This document shows positions 1 to 5,245 of a stretch of 5,245 nucleotides of DNA, piece by piece (within the stretch, counting starts at the first letter, position 1; every line of letters starts with the position of its first letter). Under the pieces are notes generated by a model that made no database searches, was not told the origin of the DNA, and worked only from the letters and a program-made list of their open reading frames with translations. This stretch comes from an uncultured Eubacteriales bacterium (lineage in GTDB: Bacteria > Bacillota > Clostridia > UMGS1883), in contig CAJJUC010000160.1 in NCBI GenBank assembly GCA_905195005.1, forward strand, positions 1 through 5,245, given 5' to 3'. The translations under genes and the position numbers were made by a program.

Positions 1-366
1 AGGATAGGAATACGTTTCAAGAATAAAGCCGTTTCCGAGCTCACCGTCAAGAGTTATCGCCTCGGCGCCGTCAATAAGGCTTACTATAAATTTTTTTCCT
101 ATATTATACTGTGGAACGGAAAACTCCATATCAAAGCCGCGTTCGCCGCGCTTTAATTTATGTACCCCCGTTGCAAGCCAGGCCGCATCGTACCCGTCAT
201 AAACGGAAATTGTTAAATCGCATTCCGTCAGAGTGGGAATATCGGGAACGTCAAAATGCAGCGATATCGAATTGAACACAGGCTCCTCCGCATATGCGGA
301 AATAAAGAATGTGCTGAGTATCACCAACAGGATAACGGTCGTCAGTAAGCACTTTTTGTACTGCAT
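1..366 (-). CDS. Secreted protein, N-terminal part only (runs off the left edge)
   Basis: Reading the minus strand from the ATG at 366 gives 122 uninterrupted codons to the window edge, so the 3' end is missing. The protein starts MQYKKCLLTTVILLVI and has a classic Sec signal peptide: Lys4-Lys5, a hydrophobic core at about residues 7-23, and an A-Y-A signal peptidase I site at 24-26 followed by EEP. No lipobox Cys lies at the cleavage site, so a lipoprotein is unlikely. The mature part (27-122) is soluble, with alternating beta-like stretches such as ISLHFDV, DLTISVYDG and KFIVSLIDG, which suggests an immunoglobulin-like or stalk-type extracellular domain. A Shine-Dalgarno GGAGTGAGG lies at 369-377 and a near-consensus promoter at 395-423, so start and strand are well supported. 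I do not recognise the family. It vaguely resembles N-termini of clostridial surface proteins with stalk domains, but that is only an impression. Confidence 0.82.
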   Translation of the reverse strand, partial: MQYKKCLLTTVILLVILSTFFISAYAEEPVFNSISLHFDVPDIPTLTECDLTISVYDGYDAAWLATGVHKLKRGERGFDMEFSVPQYNIGKKFIVSLIDGAEAITLDGELGNGFILETYSYP

Positions 367-394
367 AGCCTCACTCCAAAAATATAGTATATCC

Positions 395-423
395 ATTATA
401 TAGGGAAATTCCGGATTAGTCAA
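395..423 (-). promoter_or_regulatory. Sigma-A-type promoter of the secreted-protein gene
   Basis: On the minus strand the -35 box TTGACT (418-423) and the -10 box TATAAT (395-400) are separated by exactly 17 bases (401-417). The -10 is a perfect match and the -35 matches five of six consensus bases. The expected transcription start is near 388, giving a short leader of about 20 bases that contains the GGAGTGAGG ribosome binding site before the ATG at 366. Confidence 0.8.
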
Positions 424-482
424 GACAAATTCCCGAATAAAACAAAAATAATTTCCGGCACGGTGCGGATAATATTTTTTTC

Positions 483-511
483 TTGCCTATACGGACGAAA
501 TATGATAAAAT
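483..511 (+). promoter_or_regulatory. Candidate extended -10 promoter of hslO-mscS
   Basis: TTGCCT (483-488) is a fair -35 box. After 17 bases comes TAAAAT (506-511) as the -10, preceded by TGA (503-505), which forms the TGn extended -10 element. Transcription would start near 518, leaving a leader of about 19 bases before the hslO ATG. An overlapping alternative -10, TATGAT at 501-506, is possible but has poorer -35 spacing. No CIRCE-like inverted repeat or CtsR-type heptad repeat is visible, so heat-shock repressor control of this chaperone gene is not supported. Confidence 0.6.
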
Positions 512-536
512 CAATCGGAGAAAGGAATGAAGCTTA

Positions 537-1421
537 ATGAATGACTATATAGTAAATGCGATAACGTCCGACGGGGCGGTGCGCATTCTTGCGGCGCGGA
601 CAACGCAGCTTTGCAGCGAGGCTCAGCACATTCACAAAACCATGCCGACGGCAACCGCAGCACTCGGCAGAGCGCTTACGGCAGCCGCCCTGATGGGGAG
701 CATGCTGAAATCCTCCGACGATTCAGTGACGCTGCAGTTCTGCGGCGGCGGACCGATCGGGCGCGTGCTTGCAGTCGGCAGCGGCAGAGCCGAGGTGAAG
801 GGCTATGTCGGGAATCCGCTCGTTGACCTGCCGCTCAACAGCGCAGGCAAGCTTGATGTCGGCGGCGCAGTCGGCAGCGACGGTTTTCTGACGGTTATGC
901 GCGATTTGGGAATGAAAGAGCCGTACACGGGAAAGATTCCGCTTGAAAGCGGCGAAATTGCCGAGGATATTACGGCGTATTATGCGCGCAGCGAGCAGAT
1001 TCCCACGGCGGTTGCGCTCGGTGTTCTTGTTGACGTTGATTACAACGTGAAATCAGCCGGCGGATTTATTCTGCAGCTGCTTCCGGGGGCACTTGAAAGC
1101 GATGCTGACAAAATGGAGAAGGCAATCGCAAAAATATCCTCGGTGACGCAGCTCCTTGACGAGGGAAAGGCGCCGGAGGATATTGTGCAGCAGCTTCTCG
1201 AGGGGTATGAGATCGAATATTTTGACAATATTCCGACAAAATATCTGTGCGATTGCAGCCGCGAACGAACCGACCGCGCGCTTATAAGTCTTGGTGAAAC
1301 CGAGCTGAAAAAGATAATCGAGGAGGACGGAAAGGCGGAAATTACCTGCCATTTCTGCAATAAAAAATACAGCTATACAAAAGAGCAGCTTTTGTCACTG
1401 GCGAAGGGGAGAAAAAAATAA
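537..1421 (+). CDS. hslO: Hsp33, redox-regulated molecular chaperone
   Basis: This cytosolic holdase chaperone is known to be switched on by oxidation: four cysteines bind zinc when reduced and form disulfides under oxidative stress, partly unfolding the protein so that it binds unfolding clients. The 294 residues match the family's usual length of about 290. The N-terminal core (about 1-180) carries the typical opening, DYIVNAITSDGAVRILAA, and the family-like PLVDLP and VGSDGFLTVMRDLGMKEPY stretches. A linker region follows, then the C-terminal zinc domain with C238-D-C240 and C271-H-F-C274, so the CxC/CxxC redox switch is complete. The start at 537 sits 10 bases after AAAGGA (521-526); GGAG at 517-520 is a second possible site. 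The stop codon TAA (1419-1421) shares its last base with the ATG of the downstream channel gene, so the two are probably co-transcribed. Confidence 0.97.
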   Translation: MNDYIVNAITSDGAVRILAARTTQLCSEAQHIHKTMPTATAALGRALTAAALMGSMLKSSDDSVTLQFCGGGPIGRVLAVGSGRAEVKGYVGNPLVDLPLNSAGKLDVGGAVGSDGFLTVMRDLGMKEPYTGKIPLESGEIAEDITAYYARSEQIPTAVALGVLVDVDYNVKSAGGFILQLLPGALESDADKMEKAIAKISSVTQLLDEGKAPEDIVQQLLEGYEIEYFDNIPTKYLCDCSRERTDRALISLGETELKKIIEEDGKAEITCHFCNKKYSYTKEQLLSLAKGRKK

Positions 1422-2227
1422 TGAGTGAAAAAATGCTTGAAAAATTTGCGGCAGCCGTGACGGGTGTTGCATCAAGACTCATTTTTGCCGTACTTATACT
1501 TATTATCGGCTTTAAGCTTGCGGCATTTCTCGTTAAGCTGATGAGAAAGTCAAAGGGAATGGACAGGCTTGACCCGGGCGTGAAAACCTTTGTCACAAGC
1601 TTTTGCTCAGTGCTGATGAAAATAATCGTGATAATAAGCGCGGCGGGCGTTCTCGGAATACCGATGGCGTCGTTCGTTGCAATTCTCGGTTCGGCAGGCG
1701 TTGCAATCGGCTTGGCGCTTCAGGGCAGCCTTTCGAATATCGCCGGCGGCTTGATTATCCTTTTGTTCAAGCCGTTCAATGTCGGGGATTTTATCTCGTT
1801 CGGCGATGTTTCCGGAAGCGTTGAAAGCATAGGAATATTTTACACGCGCGTAATAACCGCGGATAACAGAAGAATCGTTGTTCCGAACGGCTCTCTTACA
1901 AATCAGTCGCTTGCGAATGCGTCGTCGTTTAAAACGCGCATGGTTGACCTCACCGTGAGCGCCGGTTATGAGTGCGATGTTGAAAAGGTTAAAGAAGTGC
2001 TGCTCGGGATTGCGAAAAATCACCCCGATGCGCTTGAAAGCCCCGAGCCTGTTGCAAGACTTAAAAATCACGGCGAAAGCTCACTTGATTTCGCTTTCCG
2101 TGTGTGGTGTCCGTCCGAAAAATACTGGAGCGTTTATTTTGACCTTGAGGAACAGGTCAAGGCAGAGTTTGATAAAAACGGAATATCGATTCCGTATCCG
2201 CAGATGGATATTCACATGATTAAATAA
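1421..2227 (+). CDS. mscS: MscS-family small-conductance mechanosensitive channel
   Basis: This inner-membrane channel opens under membrane tension and releases solutes during hypo-osmotic shock; MscS family members are homoheptamers. The 268 residues show the classic single-unit MscS layout: TM1 at about 19-41, TM2 at about 62-82 and the pore-lining TM3 at about 84-118. TM3 has the Gly/Ala packing pattern SAGVAIGLALQGSLSNIAGG (91-110). By alignment from memory with the E. coli protein, the constriction leucines L105 and L109 correspond to V94 and L98, and the Q112-G113 hinge to Q101-G102. The cytosolic beta domain has VPNG (154-157), and the end GISIPYPQMDIH (254-265) is nearly the family consensus. 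The N-terminus is somewhat shorter than in E. coli (286 residues in total). AAGGGGAG (1404-1411), inside the end of hslO, is the ribosome binding site 9 bases ahead. No terminator hairpin follows the gene, so its transcript may run into the SRP RNA. Confidence 0.95.
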   Translation: MSEKMLEKFAAAVTGVASRLIFAVLILIIGFKLAAFLVKLMRKSKGMDRLDPGVKTFVTSFCSVLMKIIVIISAAGVLGIPMASFVAILGSAGVAIGLALQGSLSNIAGGLIILLFKPFNVGDFISFGDVSGSVESIGIFYTRVITADNRRIVVPNGSLTNQSLANASSFKTRMVDLTVSAGYECDVEKVKEVLLGIAKNHPDALESPEPVARLKNHGESSLDFAFRVWCPSEKYWSVYFDLEEQVKAEFDKNGISIPYPQMDIHMIK

Positions 2228-2250
2228 GTAAAAATAATTCAGAAAAAGTA

Positions 2251-2279
2251 TTGAAAAGCATTATCATTCATGGTATACT
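2251..2279 (+). promoter_or_regulatory. Strong extended -10 promoter of the SRP RNA
   Basis: TTGAAA (2251-2256) and TATACT (2274-2279) are separated by 17 bases, and TGG (2271-2273) immediately before the -10 adds the TGn extended element. Initiation is expected near 2284-2287, which coincides with the base-paired 5' end of the SRP RNA. A strong promoter fits an abundant stable RNA. Confidence 0.82.
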
Positions 2280-2283
2280 ATAA

Positions 2284-2555
2284 ATGCTGTACTAACCGGG
2301 GAGGTAGCGGTGCCCTGTATCCGCAATCCGCTGTAGCGGGGGTGAATTCCCCGGTTGAGGCGTTTTATCTGTACGGCAGGAGCATGTAAGTGGTGTTGAC
2401 AGCCGGGTCTTGCGCAATATCGACCCGTGAACCTCGTCAGGCGGGGAACCGAGCAGCGATAAGCGGTCATCGGTGTGTGCCGCGAGGACGCCTGGCTCGA
2501 GCTAACTGCATGATTTCCGCGTATGGGTCTGCGCCGATTCCGGGGTGTGCGGCAT
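2284..2555 (+). ncRNA. ffs: Signal recognition particle RNA, bacterial large type (scRNA, 6S-like)
   Basis: This is the RNA scaffold of the signal recognition particle, which binds Ffh and targets nascent membrane and secreted proteins to the translocon. At about 270 nt it is the large form with an Alu domain, known from Bacillus and Clostridium. The 5' Alu-domain core GGGGAGGTAGCGGTGCCCTG (2298-2317), followed by a match to the B. subtilis CGCAATCCGCT stretch, is nearly identical to the B. subtilis RNA. So are AAGTGGTGTTGAC, TGCGCAA, GAACCTCGTCAGG and GAGCTAACTGC further along. The ends pair: 2284-2292 (ATGCTGTAC) with 2547-2555 (GTGCGGCAT), nine pairs including two G-U. The Ffh-binding domain shows CAGG (2438-2441) opposite AGCAG (2452-2456), capped by a GGAA tetraloop (2445-2448) on a CGG/CCG stem. 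The exact ends are inferred from promoter and pairing and could be off by a few bases. The location just upstream of dnaX matches B. subtilis. Confidence 0.96.
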
Positions 2556-2582
2556 AATAAGCCTTTGCGGAGGCTTATTTTT
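2556..2582 (+). terminator. Intrinsic terminator of the SRP RNA
   Basis: A perfect 9-bp stem AATAAGCCT (2556-2564) / AGGCTTATT (2571-2579) with a six-base loop TTGCGG is followed by T residues, so the T-run covers 2578-2582. It starts right after the pairing end of the SRP RNA. On the opposite strand the hairpin lacks a T-run, so it should act only in the plus direction. Confidence 0.88.
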
Positions 2583-2590
2583 GGTATTAT
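2582..2590 (+). promoter_or_regulatory. Candidate extended -10 promoter of dnaX, abutting the SRP RNA terminator
   Basis: TGG followed by TATTAT (2585-2590) forms an extended -10 element directly after the T-run of the terminator. It has the same TGG spacing as the SRP promoter. No good -35 box exists at 16-18 bases; only weak TTTGCG/TTGCGG sequences lie inside the terminator loop at 14-15 bases. Initiation would fall near 2597, giving a leader of about 24 bases with the dnaX ribosome binding site. The alternative is that dnaX depends on read-through of the terminator. Confidence 0.4.
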
Positions 2591-2606
2591 GGGAAAATTT
2601 CTGTGC

Positions 2607-2612
2607 GAGGGG
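2607..2612 (+). promoter_or_regulatory. Ribosome binding site that sets the dnaX start at GTG 2621
   Basis: GAGGGG, followed by TGA, lies 8 bases ahead of the GTG at 2621. The two other in-frame GTG codons at 2603 and 2612 lie upstream of or inside this site and have no comparable ribosome binding site of their own. Starting at 2621 gives MEYQALYRKWRPKTF, matching the usual DnaX N-terminus (MSYQALYR in B. subtilis). Confidence 0.85.
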
Positions 2613-2620
2613 TGAAGCGC

Positions 2621-4195
2621 GTGGAATATCAGGCATTGTACAGAAAATGGCGGCCGAAAACGTTTGACGATGTTGTCGGGCAGCGCCATGTTACTGAAAC
2701 AATTAAAAATGAGGTTAAAAACGGAACCTGCGGACATGCGTTTCTGTTCTGCGGCAGCCGCGGAACGGGAAAAACATCGACCGCACGAATCCTCAGCCGT
2801 GCAATAAACTGCGAAAATCCGCAGGACGGCAACCCGTGCAACGAATGTGAAACCTGCCGCGGAATATTAAACGGCAGCATTATGGATATTGTCGAGATTG
2901 ACGCGGCAAGCAACAGCGGCGTTGACAATATCAGAATGCTGCGTGAGGAAGCAAGCTATACTGCGGCAATAACAAAATATAAGGTATATATAATTGACGA
3001 GGTTCATGCGCTCAGCAAGGACGCATTTAACGCGCTCTTAAAGCTGCTCGAGGAACCGCCGGCACACGTTAAGTTTGTGCTTGCGACAACGGAGGCAAAT
3101 AAGGTTCTCGACACGATTTCATCGCGCTGCCAAAGATTTGATTTTAAGCGCATAACGCCGGAGGATATTTACGAAAGACTTGATTATATATGCAATGCGG
3201 AGGGCATAATCGCAGAGGAAAAGGCGCTCCGCATGATTGCGGAAGCGGCGGACGGCGCTCTGCGTGACGCGCTCAGCTGCCTTGACCCGTGCGTTGCGGC
3301 AGGCAAGGAGGTTGACTCGGAGTTCGTTGCGGAATTTCTCGGCAGGGCGGAAAATTCGTCCGTGCTGGAGGTTTGCCGAAGCGTAGGCGCGGAAGAACCG
3401 TCGGGCGCGCTTGCATGCATTGAGGATGTCTGCGCGCGCGGAAAAAATCTTCCGCCGTTTATAGAAGCGGTCATAAAGGCGATGCGCGACATGCTTATTA
3501 TTTCCGTCACGGGAAGGTGCAGAAGCGATTTTTCGGGTGACGATTATAAGCTTCTGGAGGAATATGCAAAGGAATATTCAACAGAAAAGCTGCTGTACGC
3601 GGTGAAAACCCTGTCCGAGGCGATGAATGCGTCAAGATTTATGACGAATCCGCGCGTTGTTTTCGAGGCAGCTCTGATAAAGCTGTGCGTTAAAGGAAAC
3701 GACGGCAGCGTTGACGCGCTTATGGCACGAATCGGCGAGCTTGAACGGAAGCTTGAAAGCGGCGAAATAGCCGTTCCGAAAAGAAAAGCCGAAAAATCGC
3801 CGGCTCCGGAGAAAGAGGCAGAGGCAGCGGAAAAGGAAGAAAAACCGCTGTTTAAGCCGCAAAGCGAGTTTGTGAATAAGGTTATGGACGTCTGGCCGGA
3901 AATAATGAACGATGCGCTGGAAAGCATCTCCTTGTATACCGTGCTGGAAAACGCGGCTCTGCGTGAGGAAAACGGGAAGCTTGCGCTGACCTTTCCGAAC
4001 GAGGGCGGCAGGCAGATGCAGGAGATAGTCAACAGCGGGCTTGATCGCGTGAAAGCGTCCGTCAGGCAGCATACAGGCATGGATATAGACGTTGTAACGC
4101 GAACCGAAAGCGATTTTGATTCGTATGTTCCGGGCGTTAAAAAGGGCGACCCGATGGAAGATATTATTAATCTGCCGATAACGCAGATAGATTGA
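2621..4195 (+). CDS. dnaX: DNA polymerase III tau subunit (clamp-loader ATPase)
   Basis: DnaX is the motor subunit of the clamp loader, which opens and loads the beta sliding clamp; tau also tethers polymerase and helicase at the fork. From GTG 2621 the protein has 524 residues. The AAA+ module is complete: Walker A GSRGTGKTS (45-53, K51), a four-cysteine zinc site at C64, C73, C76 and C79, Walker B IIDEVH (124-129), sensor 1 ATTEAN (155-160), the SRC motif with arginine finger R169 (168-170), and sensor 2 GALRDALS (212-219). The helical collar domain III ends near 358. A charged Lys/Glu/Ala linker (about 383-411) leads to a C-terminal domain (about 412-524). Length is close to B. subtilis DnaX (about 560) and shorter than E. 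coli tau (643). I see no A-rich slippery heptamer in the proper frame in the linker region, so a frameshifted gamma form is not predicted. First gene of dnaX-ebfC-recR. Confidence 0.97.
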   Translation: MEYQALYRKWRPKTFDDVVGQRHVTETIKNEVKNGTCGHAFLFCGSRGTGKTSTARILSRAINCENPQDGNPCNECETCRGILNGSIMDIVEIDAASNSGVDNIRMLREEASYTAAITKYKVYIIDEVHALSKDAFNALLKLLEEPPAHVKFVLATTEANKVLDTISSRCQRFDFKRITPEDIYERLDYICNAEGIIAEEKALRMIAEAADGALRDALSCLDPCVAAGKEVDSEFVAEFLGRAENSSVLEVCRSVGAEEPSGALACIEDVCARGKNLPPFIEAVIKAMRDMLIISVTGRCRSDFSGDDYKLLEEYAKEYSTEKLLYAVKTLSEAMNASRFMTNPRVVFEAALIKLCVKGNDGSVDALMARIGELERKLESGEIAVPKRKAEKSPAPEKEAEAAEKEEKPLFKPQSEFVNKVMDVWPEIMNDALESISLYTVLENAALREENGKLALTFPNEGGRQMQEIVNSGLDRVKASVRQHTGMDIDVVTRTESDFDSYVPGVKKGDPMEDIINLPITQID

Positions 4196-4208
4196 GAGGT
4201 TGAAAGCT

Positions 4209-4556
4209 ATGGCAAAGGGTGGATTTCCGCGTAATATGGGCGGAATGGGCAACATGAACAGCATGATAAAAAAGGCGCAGAAAATGCAGGAGGAAATGCT
4301 TAAGGCGCAGGAGGAGCTCGGTGAGAAAATTGTCGAGGCAAGCGTCGGCGGCGGTGCGGTAAGCGTTAAGGTAAACGGAAAAAAGGAGCTTATCGAGCTT
4401 AATATTTCCCCCGATGCGGTTGACCCCGAGGATGTTGAAATGCTTCAGGATATGATTGTAAGCGCCGTGAACGAAGCTATGCGCAAGGCGGACGAGGCTG
4501 CCGCAAGCAGCCTGAGCAGCATCACGGGCGGCATGAGTATTCCCGGATTATTCTGA
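4209..4556 (+). CDS. ebfC: YbaB/EbfC-family nucleoid-associated DNA-binding protein
   Basis: Members of this family are small dimeric DNA-binding proteins that coat or bend DNA and are usually encoded between dnaX and recR, as here (YaaK in B. subtilis). I chose ATG 4209, giving 115 residues, because GAGAGG (4194-4199) lies 9 bases upstream; the in-frame TTG at 4200 overlaps the edge of that site and is less likely. A Gly/Met/Asn-rich N-terminus (GGFPRNMGGMGNMNSM) precedes the long helix KKAQKMQEEMLKAQEELGEKIVEA. The beta-strand segment GGGAVSVKVNGKKELIELNI and the family signature DPEDVEMLQDMIVSAVNEA follow. The end SITGGMSIPGLF matches the usual GMNMPGLF-type terminus. The gene begins 13 bases after the dnaX stop and its ribosome binding site overlaps that stop codon, which fits translational coupling. 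Confidence 0.95.
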   Translation: MAKGGFPRNMGGMGNMNSMIKKAQKMQEEMLKAQEELGEKIVEASVGGGAVSVKVNGKKELIELNISPDAVDPEDVEMLQDMIVSAVNEAMRKADEAAASSLSSITGGMSIPGLF

Positions 4557-4575
4557 TTAAAAGGCAGGTATCGTT

Positions 4576-5166
4576 ATGTATCCCGTTTCGTTGGAGGAGC
4601 TTATCGATGAATTTGAAAAAATGCCCGGAATCGGTCACAAAAGCGCCGTCAGACTGGCATTTTACATTATGAATATGCCCGAAGCAAAGGCTGAAAGGTT
4701 TGTAGCGGCGGTTACAAATGCGCGTACAAAGGTGCATTTGTGCGAGCGCTGCCAGAATCTTACGGATAAGCCGCTGTGCGATGTGTGCGCGTCAGATAAG
4801 CGCGACAGGGGCGTTATCTGCGTTATGGAAAGCCCCAAGGACGTGACGGCAATGGAAAAAACGGGCGAATATAAGGGCTTGTATCATGTGCTGCACGGCG
4901 CTATCTCTCCGATGGATGGCGTTGGTCCGGACGATATTAAAATCCGCGAGCTGCTCGCAAGGCTCACCCCGGAGGTTAAGGAGATTATCATGGCAACAAA
5001 CTCCACCGTTGAGGGCGAGGCAACGGCAATGTATATTGCGCGGCTGCTTAAGCCAATGGGCATTAAGGTAACGCGTCTTGCGCACGGGCTTCCGGTCGGC
5101 GGCGATATTGAATTTGCCGACGAGGTTACGCTTGCGCGCGCTATGGAGGGCAGACGGGAAATCTGA
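4576..5166 (+). CDS. recR: Recombination mediator protein RecR
   Basis: RecR acts with RecO (and RecF) to load RecA on gapped or SSB-coated single-stranded DNA during recombinational repair. The 196 residues match the family length of about 198. Domains in order: a helix-hairpin-helix DNA-binding motif with PGIGHKSAVRLAF (17-29); a four-cysteine zinc finger C56-x2-C59, LTDKPLC68, C71; a Toprim domain beginning ICVMESPKDV (81-90, with E85 and D89) and continuing through NSTVEGEATAMYIA (142-155); and the C-terminal GLPVGGDIEFADEVTLARAM (171-190). All expected motifs are intact. The ATG at 4576 is preceded by AAGGCAGG (4561-4568) at 7 bases, and the gene starts 19 bases after the ebfC stop, so it belongs to the same operon. 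It appears to be the last gene of the cluster inside the window. Confidence 0.97.
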   Translation: MYPVSLEELIDEFEKMPGIGHKSAVRLAFYIMNMPEAKAERFVAAVTNARTKVHLCERCQNLTDKPLCDVCASDKRDRGVICVMESPKDVTAMEKTGEYKGLYHVLHGAISPMDGVGPDDIKIRELLARLTPEVKEIIMATNSTVEGEATAMYIARLLKPMGIKVTRLAHGLPVGGDIEFADEVTLARAMEGRREI

Positions 5167-5170
5167 AAGA

Positions 5171-5206
5171 GGCTGCAGCAAAATACGATTTCATTTAGCC
5201 ACAGCC
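5171..5206 (+). other. Imperfect hairpin downstream of recR
   Basis: GGCTG (5171-5175) pairs with CAGCC (5202-5206). Inside it lie a CA/CA mismatch (5176-5177 with 5200-5201), GC with GC (5178-5179 with 5198-5199), an A/A mismatch, and AAAT (5181-5184) with ATTT (5193-5196) around an eight-base loop. It starts 4 bases after the recR stop. No T-run follows directly; the nearest is TTTTTT at 5237-5242, 30 bases on, so it is not a standard intrinsic terminator as seen. It may be a decayed terminator, a 3'-end protecting hairpin, or a dispersed intergenic repeat. The remaining bases to the window edge show nothing else I can support. Confidence 0.4.
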
Positions 5207-5245
5207 CGGTAAGGAAGTATTGCCCTGCTAAACATCTTTTTTGCG

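Noticed and set aside
424..482. Regulatory repeat between the divergent promoters
   Set aside because: The stretch is AT-rich with homopolymer runs, but I found no convincing inverted or direct repeat, and no CIRCE or CtsR motif.
2284..2555. Riboswitch (cobalamin-like or other) upstream of dnaX, suggested at first by GC-rich conserved blocks
   Set aside because: The blocks match the large bacterial SRP RNA from end to end, including the Alu core and the GGAA-capped Ffh-binding hairpin, and the terminator lies after closed terminal pairing.
2603..2620. Longer dnaX with six extra N-terminal residues from GTG 2603
   Set aside because: The ribosome binding site GAGGGG lies inside this extension, and family proteins begin at the M-x-YQALYR segment encoded from 2621.
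2264..2737. Minus-strand open frame of 157 codons across the SRP RNA and dnaX start
   Set aside because: It lies antisense to a structured RNA and a conserved gene, and its product resembles no family I know. It is a shadow frame.
3772..3845. A-rich stretches in the dnaX linker as a programmed -1 frameshift or slippage site making a short gamma subunit
   Set aside because: The runs are at most five A, and none forms an X-XXY-YYZ heptamer in the dnaX reading frame; no strong downstream hairpin is evident. A dedicated search would be needed to revive this.
3544..4264. Long minus-strand open frames (178 and 210 codons) opposite dnaX and ebfC
   Set aside because: Their Ser/Phe/Arg-rich composition is the mirror of the codon bias of dnaX on the plus strand; the coding evidence for dnaX and ebfC there is overwhelming.

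Overview
The window looks like chromosome from a member of the Clostridia (Bacillota) of mid GC content. The evidence is a large, Bacillus/Clostridium-type SRP RNA placed directly upstream of dnaX-ebfC-recR (the arrangement known from Bacillus subtilis), purine-rich Shine-Dalgarno sites, near-consensus sigma-A promoters, and GTG as the dnaX start. I cannot place the genus from sequence alone.

Layout. Positions 1-366 (minus strand) hold the first 122 codons of a secreted protein that runs off the left edge. Positions 367-536 are a divergent intergenic region with one good promoter facing each way. Positions 537-2227 (plus) are a two-gene unit: hslO (redox-regulated chaperone Hsp33) and an MscS-type mechanosensitive channel, overlapping by one base. 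Positions 2228-2620 contain no protein gene. They hold a strong extended -10 promoter, the roughly 270-nt SRP RNA (ffs/scr), its intrinsic terminator, and a candidate extended -10 promoter for dnaX touching the terminator T-tract. Positions 2621-5166 are dnaX (DNA polymerase III tau), ebfC (YbaB/EbfC nucleoid-associated protein) and recR (recombination mediator), tightly spaced on one strand. The last 79 bases contain only an imperfect hairpin.

How the genes work together. dnaX, ebfC and recR form the conserved replication/recombination cluster: clamp-loader ATPase, small DNA-binding protein and RecFOR-type repair factor. The SRP RNA upstream serves co-translational membrane targeting and is a neighbour by conserved synteny, not by pathway. 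hslO and the MscS gene both belong to stress protection (oxidative unfolding and hypo-osmotic shock).

Start sites. Three starts were decided by ribosome binding sites: dnaX at GTG 2621 instead of GTG 2603 or 2612, ebfC at ATG 4209 instead of TTG 4200, and hslO at ATG 537. I see no mobile element, CRISPR array, tRNA, phage gene or clearly new system. This is mainly conserved core genome, and the findings below are modest regulatory and structural details.
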